Part shown: one piece after another, positions 1-6,676 of the stretch
Layout of the letters: the number at the start of each line of letters is the position of its first letter
Position numbering within the stretch: position 1 is the first letter of the stretch
Source of the DNA: Candidatus Villigracilis affinis
Lineage (GTDB): Bacteria; Chloroflexota; Anaerolineae; Anaerolineales; Villigracilaceae
Length of the DNA: 64,000 nt
Direction of reading: 5' to 3'
NCBI GenBank assembly: GCA_016718275.1
Contig: JADKEA010000020.1
Location: 124,001-188,000 of the forward strand
Translations under genes and position numbers: made by a program
The notes under the pieces: generated by a model
Database searches by the model: none
What the model saw: the letters and a program-made list of their open reading frames with translations, nothing else
What the model was told of the DNA's origin: nothing

Positions 1-928
1 CTCGTCCTCGCCCCCGAATTCTACATGCCCCTGCGCGCCCTTGGTGCAAGATTCCATGCAGGCATGTCTGGCACCACCGCAGCAAAGCGGATTTATGAAA
101 TTTTGGATACAGAAATACCAGAGTCAAAAGTCGAAAGTCAAAAGTCAGAACTTGCCCGACCTTCGACCTTTGACCTTCGACTCGAAGGCATCTCCTTCAC
201 CTACCCCAAACGAATCCACTCCCGCACTCGAAAATATCAACCTCACAATAAAACAGGGTCAACACATCGCCCTCGTCGGCAAAACAGGCGCAGGCAAATC
301 CACCCTCGTTCAACTCCTCCTCGGCTTCATCCAACCCACACAAGGCGACCTCACATTTCACTCATCATCTAATCCCTCATCCCCAATTCATCATTCATCA
401 TTCATCCTTCATCCTTCCATCTCCTGGGTTCCCCAACGCCCGCACCTCTTCCACGACACCATCGCCGCCAACATCCGCATCGGCAAAGCAGACGCAACTC
501 ACGAAGAGATCATCATCGCCGCGCAAGCCGCGCACCTGCATGAATTTATAGAATCGCTTCCTCAAAAATATGAAACTATCGTCGGTGAAAGCGGAGCCCG
601 TCTCTCCAGCGGACAAGCCCAACGCGTAGCCCTCGCGCGCGCCTTCCTCAAAGACGCCCCCATCCTCATCCTCGACGAACCCACCTCCAGCCTCGACCCT
701 GAAACCGAATCGCTGCTCGAAGAATCCACGCGCAAATTAATGCAAGGCCGCACCACCATTACCATCGCCCACCGCCTCAACACCATCTTCCAATCCGACC
801 AGATCATCGTCCTCGACGAAGGCCGCATCATCGAACAAGGCACACACAGCGAACTGCTTGCGAACAATGGCATGTATGCAAGCATGGTCAGAACTTATCA
901 AGTCGAAAGTAAAGAAGTTACAAGTTGA
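1..928 (+). CDS. cydD: CydD-like ABC exporter subunit, 3' part, with one internal frameshift
   Basis: C-terminal part of a fused membrane/ATPase half-transporter; the 5' end lies outside the window. The end of the membrane domain (APEFYMPLRALGARFHAG) reads in frame 1. The ATPase (Walker A GKTGAGKST, signature LSSGQ, Walker B ILILDEPTSSLD) reads in frame 2. The switch falls at the CCCCAAA tract at 204-210. Removing one base gives FTYPN-ESTPALENI, which matches FTYPN-QTTPALEH in the neighbouring CydC, so this is a one-base insertion: a sequencing error or a recent mutation. CydDC exports cysteine and glutathione and is needed for cytochrome bd assembly. Two low-complexity segments (119-183 and 362-418) are read through in frame. 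The second takes the place of the stretch between the strand after Walker A and the Q-loop (WVPQ). cydC follows with a short overlap. Assignment to CydD rather than another ABC exporter rests on the paired arrangement and the LALGARFHAG-type sequence. Confidence 0.82.
   Translation, partial: SSSPPNSTCPCAPLVQDSMQACLAPPQQSGFMKFWIQKYQSQKSKVKSQNLPDLRPLTFDSKASPSPTPNESTPALENINLTIKQGQHIALVGKTGAGKSTLVQLLLGFIQPTQGDLTFHSSSNPSSPIHHSSFILHPSISWVPQRPHLFHDTIAANIRIGKADATHEEIIIAAQAAHLHEFIESLPQKYETIVGESGARLSSGQAQRVALARAFLKDAPILILDEPTSSLDPETESLLEESTRKLMQGRTTITIAHRLNTIFQSDQIIVLDEGRIIEQGTHSELLANNGMYASMVRTYQVESKEVTS
119..183 (+). repeat. In-frame hairpin-type low-complexity repeat in the cydD linker
   Basis: The left arm is purine-rich, with repeated AGTCAAAAGTCGAAAGTC-like units at 120-147. 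The right arm at 155-183 is its approximate reverse complement (GACCTTCGACCTTTGACC). It is translated without a stop between the transmembrane and ATPase domains (residues about 40-60 of the visible protein). The same style of repeat recurs at 362, 898, 1976, 30268, 57419 and 57946. Confidence 0.75.
362..418 (+). repeat. In-frame pyrimidine-rich repeat (CATTCATCATTCATC type) inside the CydD ATPase domain
   Basis: Near-tandem CATTCATC/CCTTCATC units encode a Ser/Pro/His-rich stretch between GDLTF and ISWVPQ. In ordinary ABC ATPases this stretch is about the same length and carries the 'G-x-x-L ... R-x-x-I' segment. The repeat therefore seems to have replaced native codons with little net change in length. 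The Q-loop after it is intact. Confidence 0.6.
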
Positions 929-2771
929 AAACCTCAACAACAAACGATCAACAACCTGCAACCTTCAACTTCTCAACCTTCAACCATACTTCCCAATCTT
1001 CCAAATTACCAAACCTCAGAACACTCTCTCCCGCCTCCTCACCTTCCTCAAAGGCAACTGGCATCGCGTCGCACTCTCCGTGCTCATCGGCTCCATCACC
1101 ATCGGCTCCAGCATCGCGCTCATGGGCACATCCGCGTGGCTCATCTCCACCGCCGCCATCGCAACCTCCGTCGCAGACCTCGGCGTCTCCGTCGTTGGCA
1201 CGCGCCTCTTCGGCATCACGCGCGGCATCTTCCGCTACCTCGAACGCCTCGTCTCGCACGATGTCACCTTCCGCCTGCTCTCGCGTCTGCGCGTTTGGTT
1301 CTACGAAAAACTCGAACCCCTCGCCCCCGCCCGCCTGATGGAATTCCGCGCAGGGGATTTACTCGCCCGCATCATTGGCGATGTGGAAACTCTGGAAAAT
1401 TTCTACGTTCGAGTTGTCTCTCCCCCATTGACCGCTGCCATCGTCGGCATTTTCACTTCGATATTTCTCGCCTCTTTCTACCCGATACTTGCTCCTGTTT
1501 TCCTGATATTTTTTCTCAGCCTCGGCATTGTCCTCCCCGCCATCGCTCAGATCACCAGCCGCAAATCCGCCGAACAGACGATCACCCTGCGCGGAGATTT
1601 ACACACCCGCCTCGTGGACGGAATTCAAGGCATGGCCGATCTGCTCGCCTACGGCCACGCAGATGAACGCCTGAAACAAATCGCAGCCAACGGACTCGAC
1701 TACGGCAATGCCCAACGCCGCATGGCACGCGTGACAGGCATCCACGCGGGATTATCCACCCTGCTCACCAACCTCGGCATGTGGACAGTCCTCTTCCTTT
1801 GCATTCCGCAAGTGACAAATGGCAACCTCGCTGGCCCCATGCTCGCCTCGCTGACATTGCTCACCTTCGCCTCTTTTGAAGCCGTCACCCCGCTGCCCCT
1901 CGCCGCCCAAATGTGGAACTCCTCTCGTGAAGCGGCGAAGAGATTATTTGAAGTGGTGGATACGGAGCCAGCGGTTAGTGACAAGGGACAAGGAACAAGG
2001 GACAAGGAAGAACAACTTGTTACTCATCACTCGTTACTTGTTAACAATCTCTCTTTCACTTACCCCAACCAAACCACCCCCGCCCTTGAACATGTAACCT
2101 TCAACTTGAAACCTGAAACCTCCCTCGCCATCGTTGGGCCAAGCGGTGCGGGCAAATCTACTCTTGCCAATCTTTTGCTACGCTTCTGGGATTACAGTTC
2201 GGGAGAAATAACTCTCAGCGGAGAATCTCTCAAAGAGCAGAATCAGGATCAGGTACGGGAAAGAATCGGTCTCGTCTCCCAAAATACCTATTTCTTCAAT
2301 ACATCCATTTATGAAAATCTGCGCTTCGCCCGCCGCAAAGTCACAAAAGAAGAAGTGGAAGCGGCGTGTAAAGCCGCGCAAATCCACGACTTTATTTTGA
2401 GCCTGCCAAAAGGATACGACACGATGATCGGCGAACAGGGATTGCGTCTTTCAGGCGGCGAACGCCAGCGACTGGCGATTGCGCGTGTACTCATCAAAGA
2501 CGCGCCAATTTTGATTCTGGATGAACCGACCGCCAACCTTGACCCGCTCACCGAACAGCAGGTGCTCGAAACATTATTCAATGTGATGAAAAGAAAAACC
2601 TCGCTGCTCATCACCCATCGTTTGGTTGGTCTCGAAAACATGGATGAGATCATCGTGATGAACCACGGCCAGATCGTGGAACGCGGCACACATGCTGAAT
2701 TAAAAAATAGCGACGGTTTGTATCGCCGTCTATTGGATTTACAAAATCGTATTCTCGAAGAGAAAACATAA
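867..2771 (+). CDS. cydC: CydC, thiol/heme-type ABC exporter subunit
   Basis: Half-transporter with a six-helix membrane domain (residues about 50-330; motif GSSIALMGTSAWLIS typical of CydC) and an ATPase domain: Walker A GPSGAGKST near residue 420, signature LSGGERQ, Walker B ILILDEPTANLD, then the H-loop histidine in ITHR. With CydD it exports cysteine and glutathione for cytochrome bd maturation. The start is uncertain. The conserved part begins near 1018, but there is no ATG, GTG or TTG in frame between 876 and there, so translation must begin inside the cydD 3' end (ATG 867 or 876, or TTG 858). The first 45 or so residues are encoded by a repeat (898-1018). A second in-frame repeat sits in the linker at 1976-2045. 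Overlap with cydD suggests coupled translation. Confidence 0.88.
   Translation: MACMQAWSELIKSKVKKLQVENLNNKRSTTCNLQLLNLQPYFPIFQITKPQNTLSRLLTFLKGNWHRVALSVLIGSITIGSSIALMGTSAWLISTAAIATSVADLGVSVVGTRLFGITRGIFRYLERLVSHDVTFRLLSRLRVWFYEKLEPLAPARLMEFRAGDLLARIIGDVETLENFYVRVVSPPLTAAIVGIFTSIFLASFYPILAPVFLIFFLSLGIVLPAIAQITSRKSAEQTITLRGDLHTRLVDGIQGMADLLAYGHADERLKQIAANGLDYGNAQRRMARVTGIHAGLSTLLTNLGMWTVLFLCIPQVTNGNLAGPMLASLTLLTFASFEAVTPLPLAAQMWNSSREAAKRLFEVVDTEPAVSDKGQGTRDKEEQLVTHHSLLVNNLSFTYPNQTTPALEHVTFNLKPETSLAIVGPSGAGKSTLANLLLRFWDYSSGEITLSGESLKEQNQDQVRERIGLVSQNTYFFNTSIYENLRFARRKVTKEEVEAACKAAQIHDFILSLPKGYDTMIGEQGLRLSGGERQRLAIARVLIKDAPILILDEPTANLDPLTEQQVLETLFNVMKRKTSLLITHRLVGLENMDEIIVMNHGQIVERGTHAELKNSDGLYRRLLDLQNRILEEKT
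898..1018 (+). repeat. Low-complexity repeat spanning the cydD/cydC junction, encoding the CydC N-terminus
   Basis: The left part (898-935) is AAGTCGAAAGTAAAGAAG-like and the right part (955-1018) is CAACCTTCAACTTCTCAACC-like, roughly complementary to it. It covers the cydD stop at 926-928 and encodes the first part of CydC, which has no counterpart in the conserved family sequence. Confidence 0.65.
1976..2045 (+). repeat. In-frame hairpin-type repeat in the CydC linker
   Basis: The left arm repeats GACAAGGGACAAGGAACA-like units (1979-2008). The right arm (2013-2045) reads CTTGTTACTCATCACTCGTT. It encodes a hydrophilic loop between residue about 370 and the NNLSFTYP strand that opens the ATPase domain, the same junction as the cydD insertion at 119. 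Confidence 0.7.
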
Positions 2772-2782
2772 TAATCGAATGC

Positions 2783-3008
2783 TTGCATCACTTTGGTGTA
2801 AGTGCTATAATCCTGCCATCTCCCCTGATACTTGACAATTGATATTTGTCAGAAACAGTCACAAATTAATTGTGCCTGGAAATTGTAACGATAACCTTGA
2901 CCAAAACCCCAAACTCTCCAAAAATTTCCTGAGGAAATTTGCCAGCCCATATAGAGGGATCTGGTCCTTTTCACATTCCCATTCCATATTCCCATAAGAG
3001 ATCACAAC
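2783..3008 (+). promoter_or_regulatory. rho promoter and about 190-nt structured leader
   Basis: TTGCAT (2783-2788), a 17-bp spacer and TATAAT (2806-2811) form a good sigma70-type promoter, predicting a start near 2818 and a leader of about 190 nt before the rho ATG. The leader holds small palindromes, notably AAATTTCCT/AGGAAATTT at 2922-2940, and C-rich runs (CAAAACCCCAAACTC). Rho genes in other bacteria are autoregulated by Rho-dependent termination in their own leader; that this happens here is an inference. Confidence 0.6.
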
Positions 3009-4289
3009 ATGAAAATACTTGAACTAGAGAACGAGCCGCTATCAAAACTGCGCGGTATGGCAAAAACCCTCAATATCCCCGGTTATAACCGCATGAAGAA
3101 GGAATCCCTTGCGATGATGATTCGCGAGGCGGAGGCGCAAAAGGAGGGCATCGAGCTGCGAGGCGGTATTCTCGAAATAATGAGTGAGGGCATCGGCTTT
3201 TTGCGGGCGACCAATTACCGCATCAGCGACCAGGATGTTTACGTCTCGCAGGCGCAATTGAGAAAGTACGACTTGCGTGCAGGGGATCTGGTCATCGGGC
3301 AGGTACGCCCGCCGCGTGAAAGCGAACGTCATTTTGGTCTGCTCAAAGTTGAATCGATTAATGGGTTGGAACCTGAAGCTGGAAGTTCTCGCAGGGTCGT
3401 TTTTGAAAATCTCACCCCTATTTTTCCTGAAGTACGTTTTGATCTCGAAATTGGACATGACACACTCGCGCCCCGTCTCATTAACCTGATCGCCCCTATT
3501 GGACGTGGCCAGCGCGGATTGATCGTTTCACCTCCCAAGGCGGGTAAGACCACGATCTTAAAGCAAATTGCGAATTCGATCTCAACCAAATATCCCGATG
3601 TGCATCTTATTATCGCACTCATCGGCGAACGTCCCGAGGAAGTGACCGATATGGACCGCTCTGTGGATGCGGAAGTGGTTGCCTCCACCTTTGACGAACC
3701 CGTCACCGCTCACGTTCGCACGGCGGAACTGGCCCTCGAACGCGCCAAGCGTTTGGTGGAAATTGGCCGTCATGTGGTCATCCTCATGGACTCGATCACC
3801 CGTCTGGCTCGTGCGTATAACCTTGTGGTGAATCCATCAGGCCGTACCCTCTCCGGTGGTATGGATCCCTCGGCGCTTTACCCGCCCAAGCGTTTCTTTG
3901 GCGCGGCTCGTAACGTGGAAGACGGCGGTTCACTCACGATCATTGCCACCTGTCTTGTCGATACCGGCTCCCGCCTCGATGATGTGGTTTACGAAGAATT
4001 CAAGGGGACAGGCAATATGGAATTGATTCTCTCCCGCAAGCTTCAGGAACGCCGTATTTTCCCCGCTGTGGACATCGAACGCTCGTCCACACGCCGCGAA
4101 GACCTGCTCCTCGGACCCGATCTACTCCAGCGCGTCTGGCTCATGCGCCGTATGTTCATTCAAATGATCTCTCCGCCGCCCCAAGGCGCAGGCATGGACA
4201 TTTCTGTGGCTACAGAAGCGATTATTACCCGCATGGAACGCGCAAAGAATAATATAGAATTTCTTGAGAATCTGACAAAGGACGCGTAA
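3009..4289 (+). CDS. rho: Transcription termination factor Rho
   Basis: 426 residues, a normal length for the hexameric RNA helicase that ends transcripts lacking intrinsic terminators. An N-terminal Rho-N helical domain (SKLRGMAKTLNIPGYNRMKK) is followed by the cold-shock RNA-binding domain (GILEIMSEGIGFLR...YDLRAGDLVIGQVRPP). Then comes the RecA-like ATPase with Walker A SPPKAGKTT near residue 174, LIGERPEEVTDM, Walker B VVILMDSITRLARAYN and the SGGMDPSALYPPKRFFGAARN segment. The Q- and R-loop regions are present. It has its own promoter. The M23 peptidase gene follows after 33 bp with its own -10 box. Confidence 0.97.
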   Translation: MKILELENEPLSKLRGMAKTLNIPGYNRMKKESLAMMIREAEAQKEGIELRGGILEIMSEGIGFLRATNYRISDQDVYVSQAQLRKYDLRAGDLVIGQVRPPRESERHFGLLKVESINGLEPEAGSSRRVVFENLTPIFPEVRFDLEIGHDTLAPRLINLIAPIGRGQRGLIVSPPKAGKTTILKQIANSISTKYPDVHLIIALIGERPEEVTDMDRSVDAEVVASTFDEPVTAHVRTAELALERAKRLVEIGRHVVILMDSITRLARAYNLVVNPSGRTLSGGMDPSALYPPKRFFGAARNVEDGGSLTIIATCLVDTGSRLDDVVYEEFKGTGNMELILSRKLQERRIFPAVDIERSSTRREDLLLGPDLLQRVWLMRRMFIQMISPPPQGAGMDISVATEAIITRMERAKNNIEFLENLTKDA

Positions 4290-4322
4290 CGCGAACTGTC
4301 AATTTGCACTACAATATAGAGA

Positions 4323-5498
4323 ATGAAAAACCTTTTAGAGAAAATTAGATCCTTCTTCACCTCTCTTGGCGGAAAGTTCAAACGCAAGCCAAAGGAAGTG
4401 TCGGCGGTGAATGAGCCTCCCACCAAGCCGCGTGGGCAGGTTGAGAAACGCAAAGTCGATCGGTTTACGATCCTCAGTTGGGCGGTGACTTTGGTTATCG
4501 TGGTTTCCCTGCTTGGGTCGACGATCTTTTACAAGAGTACACAGGCAAATGCTGCGCCGATCATGGTACAGCCGACCCCGGCAAACGATCCAGGTGCTGG
4601 TCAACCTCAGAGTGGGCTGCCAGTTCTCGGGTCGGGTGGAAGCGGAGTTTTGTCCATCATCCGCAAATTGCAGTTGAAGACGAATATCCCCGAGCGGCCG
4701 CGCTATGAACCCACTGTTTATCGCGTTTCGCGCGGCGATGCGATGCTTTCGATCGCGGATGTTTTCAAGCTCAAATCTGAGTCGATCCTTTTTGCAAACA
4801 ATCAATTGGAAGATAACCCGCACAACCTGAAGCCTGGCATGGAGTTGACCATCCCGCCTGTGGATGGGGTGTATTACGAATGGCAGGACGGCGACACCTT
4901 TGAATCTGTTGCTGAAAAATTCAGTGCGGATCCAGAAGAGATCATCACGTTCCCCGGAAATGATGTCGACTTGACTGACCCGACGATAGACCCTGGCACC
5001 ACCGTGATGATTCCCGGCGGCACGCGTGATCTGAGGAATTGGGCTGCCGACCTGCAAACCATGGGAAGGGGAGTAGGCACAGGCACGGGCGGCGGCAATG
5101 CAACCAACGCCTGCGGTGGCGGACCTGTTGCCACTGGATTCGGCTGGCCCGCAGATGACCACACCCTTTCTGGTAATCCCTATGGCCCCAGCCATCTCGG
5201 CATTGATATTTCTGCACCCGAGGGGTCGAATGTGTATGCGGCAGGCGGCGGTGTTGTGACGCAGGCGCAGGGTGGTTGGAATTATGGTTATGGCAATGTG
5301 GTGCAAATCGACCACGGCAATGGATACGTGACGGTCTATGCCCACTTAAGCTCGTATGTTGTCAGTGTTTGTCAATTCGTGGGGCAGGGCGCAGTGATCG
5401 GCTACTCGGGCAACACGGGTAATTCATTCGGCGCACACTTGCATTTCGAGATTCGTATTGGCGGTACGAACGTCAATCCGTACGATATTGTTCAATAA
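4323..5498 (+). CDS. Membrane-anchored LysM / M23 peptidase
   Basis: 391-residue cell-wall protein. It has a basic cytoplasmic N-terminus (residues 1-48) and one membrane segment (about 49-70, FTILSWAVTLVIVVSLLG), so the rest faces outward. Two LysM peptidoglycan-binding domains follow (about 136-182, TVYRVSRGDAMLSIADVFKL, and about 185-232, both ending in TIPP/MIPGG-like motifs). The C-terminal M23 (lysostaphin-like) domain has zinc ligands in HLGIDIS (near 290) and HLHFEIRIGG (near 373). Family members cleave peptide crosslinks or, when degenerate, activate amidases; here the ligands are intact. The upstream -10-like TACAAT (4311-4316) ends 6 nt before the ATG, so the mRNA may be leaderless. 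A palindromic terminator follows at 5504. Confidence 0.92.
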   Translation: MKNLLEKIRSFFTSLGGKFKRKPKEVSAVNEPPTKPRGQVEKRKVDRFTILSWAVTLVIVVSLLGSTIFYKSTQANAAPIMVQPTPANDPGAGQPQSGLPVLGSGGSGVLSIIRKLQLKTNIPERPRYEPTVYRVSRGDAMLSIADVFKLKSESILFANNQLEDNPHNLKPGMELTIPPVDGVYYEWQDGDTFESVAEKFSADPEEIITFPGNDVDLTDPTIDPGTTVMIPGGTRDLRNWAADLQTMGRGVGTGTGGGNATNACGGGPVATGFGWPADDHTLSGNPYGPSHLGIDISAPEGSNVYAAGGGVVTQAQGGWNYGYGNVVQIDHGNGYVTVYAHLSSYVVSVCQFVGQGAVIGYSGNTGNSFGAHLHFEIRIGGTNVNPYDIVQ

Positions 5499-5503
5499 AA
5501 TGA

Positions 5504-5536
5504 AAACCCTAAAGGTCTCTGAGACCTTTAGGGTTT
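5504..5536. terminator. Perfect 16-bp palindrome, dispersed CCCTAAAGG family
   Basis: AAACCCTAAAGGTCTC (5504-5519) and its exact reverse complement (5521-5536) surround one T. It lies between the M23 peptidase and birA. A close relative is found at 23164-23196, so this is a dispersed element that probably also acts as a terminator. Confidence 0.75.
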
Positions 5537-5543
5537 AAATTAC

Positions 5544-6323
5544 ATGAACGAAACCTCTCTCAAAAAATCACTTTCCAAATTAAAATTCGGCGGACTGCGC
5601 TATTTTGATTCCATCGGTTCCACCAATGACGAGGCGCTGGCCTGGGCTGCAGAGGGAGCCGCGGATTTCTCGCTCGTTGTGGCAGATGAACAAACGCAGG
5701 GCCGCGGCAGACTCAACCGAAAATGGTTCACCCCGAAGGGCAGTGCTCTTGCCTTTAGTTTGATCCTGCACTCCTCCGAGGCCATGCGCCCATATCTCTC
5801 GCGGACCGTTGGACTGGCTGCGCTTTCAATTGCAGAATCCTGCTCCAAAACTGGACTCGATCCGCGCATCAAATGGCCGAATGACATTTTGATCGACGGC
5901 AAAAAGATTGCAGGGATTTTGGTGGAGACCGTCTGGTCTGGTGATGAACTCGATTCACTCGTCATCGGTGTGGGGATCAATGTTCACAGGGCGTCCATTC
6001 CACCCCGTGAACTGTTGCAGTTCCCTGCCACCAGCCTCGAACATGAACTTGGACGTGAACTCAAACGCGAGGATATTCTCTTCGGCGTTTTGGATTCACT
6101 CGTACGTTGGCGCGAACGCATGGGCAGAGATGAATTCATCAAAGCGTGGGAAGACCAGCTTGCTTTTCGCGGTCAGCAAGTCCAAACTTTCGCGGGGACG
6201 GATATCCCTGTGATGGGGGAGTTGCTCGGCCTTGAACTTGATGGCAGCCTGCGCCTGCTCGATAAGCATCGCAACTCCGTTGTTGTTCGCTTTGGGGATG
6301 TCAGCCTGAGACCCAGCGCGTGA
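5544..6323 (+). CDS. birA: Biotin--[acetyl-CoA-carboxylase] ligase, monofunctional
   Basis: 259 residues. It transfers biotin, via biotinyl-AMP, to the biotin carboxyl carrier protein. The catalytic core begins at once (YFDSIGSTNDEA, residues about 16-30), so the N-terminal helix-turn-helix of Escherichia coli BirA is absent and no repressor role is expected. The ATP/biotin loop reads GRGRLNRKW (about 52-60), with IKWPNDILIDGKKIAGILVE (about 108-127) and the C-terminal SH3-like cap (LDGSLRLL...VVRFGDVSLR). A separate leader and the palindrome at 5504 isolate it from the peptidase gene. The small membrane protein gene follows 32 bp downstream. Confidence 0.94.
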   Translation: MNETSLKKSLSKLKFGGLRYFDSIGSTNDEALAWAAEGAADFSLVVADEQTQGRGRLNRKWFTPKGSALAFSLILHSSEAMRPYLSRTVGLAALSIAESCSKTGLDPRIKWPNDILIDGKKIAGILVETVWSGDELDSLVIGVGINVHRASIPPRELLQFPATSLEHELGRELKREDILFGVLDSLVRWRERMGRDEFIKAWEDQLAFRGQQVQTFAGTDIPVMGELLGLELDGSLRLLDKHRNSVVVRFGDVSLRPSA

Positions 6324-6355
6324 TATACTTTTAATACTTATAAGAAGAGGTGACC

Positions 6356-6577
6356 ATGTTTGATAATCTCCGTGATGATGCCGCAGCCAGCTACGACGAA
6401 ACGCCAGCCCCCCGTGCCATTGAAGGCCCAGCGCCGACTTTCAATGCCAAGCCGCGTTCAAGGCGCATTCTTGGCATGACAGCCCAACAGCGGTTCATCC
6501 TTGCCTTCATGTTCATGATCGCCGTGTGTGTGATCGGTGTCATGGCTTTATTTATAACAGGCAAGATCGGCTTCTAA
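6356..6577 (+). CDS. Small single-pass membrane protein, unknown function
   Basis: 73 residues. A soluble, Pro/Ala-rich and acidic then basic N-terminal half leads to TAQQRFILAFMFMIAVCVIG and one hydrophobic helix (about residues 44-68), so the N-terminus is probably cytoplasmic. The ATG at 6356 follows AGAGGTGA at a fitting distance; the GTG at 6350 lies inside that ribosome site and is rejected. It shares its strand with birA and ends at a strong terminator. I do not recognise a family. Confidence 0.72.
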   Translation: MFDNLRDDAAASYDETPAPRAIEGPAPTFNAKPRSRRILGMTAQQRFILAFMFMIAVCVIGVMALFITGKIGF

Positions 6578-6590
6578 AATACCTGACATA

Positions 6591-6627
6591 AAAACTGCCT
6601 GACTCATTTATGAGTCAGGCAGTTTTT
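6591..6627. terminator. Intrinsic terminator between convergent birA unit and gyrA
   Basis: A 16-bp perfect stem, AAAACTGCCTGACTCA (6591-6606) with TGAGTCAGGCAGTTTT (6611-6626), loop TTTA. It has T runs on the right of the + strand and A runs on the left, so it works in both directions. Confidence 0.9.
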
Positions 6628-6642
6628 CGTTTTAATCGAAGT

Positions 6643-6658
6643 GCAGACTTCAATCTGC
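6643..6658. repeat. Small REP-like palindrome GCAGACTTCAATCTGC
   Basis: A 5-bp stem (GCAGA/TCTGC) around CTTCAA. The identical 16-mer occurs at 43004-43019 and a covarying relative (GTGGACTTCAGTCCGC) at 22235-22250, each in a gap between genes. Confidence 0.6.
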
Positions 6659-6676
6659 ATTTCAGATGGAAGGCGA

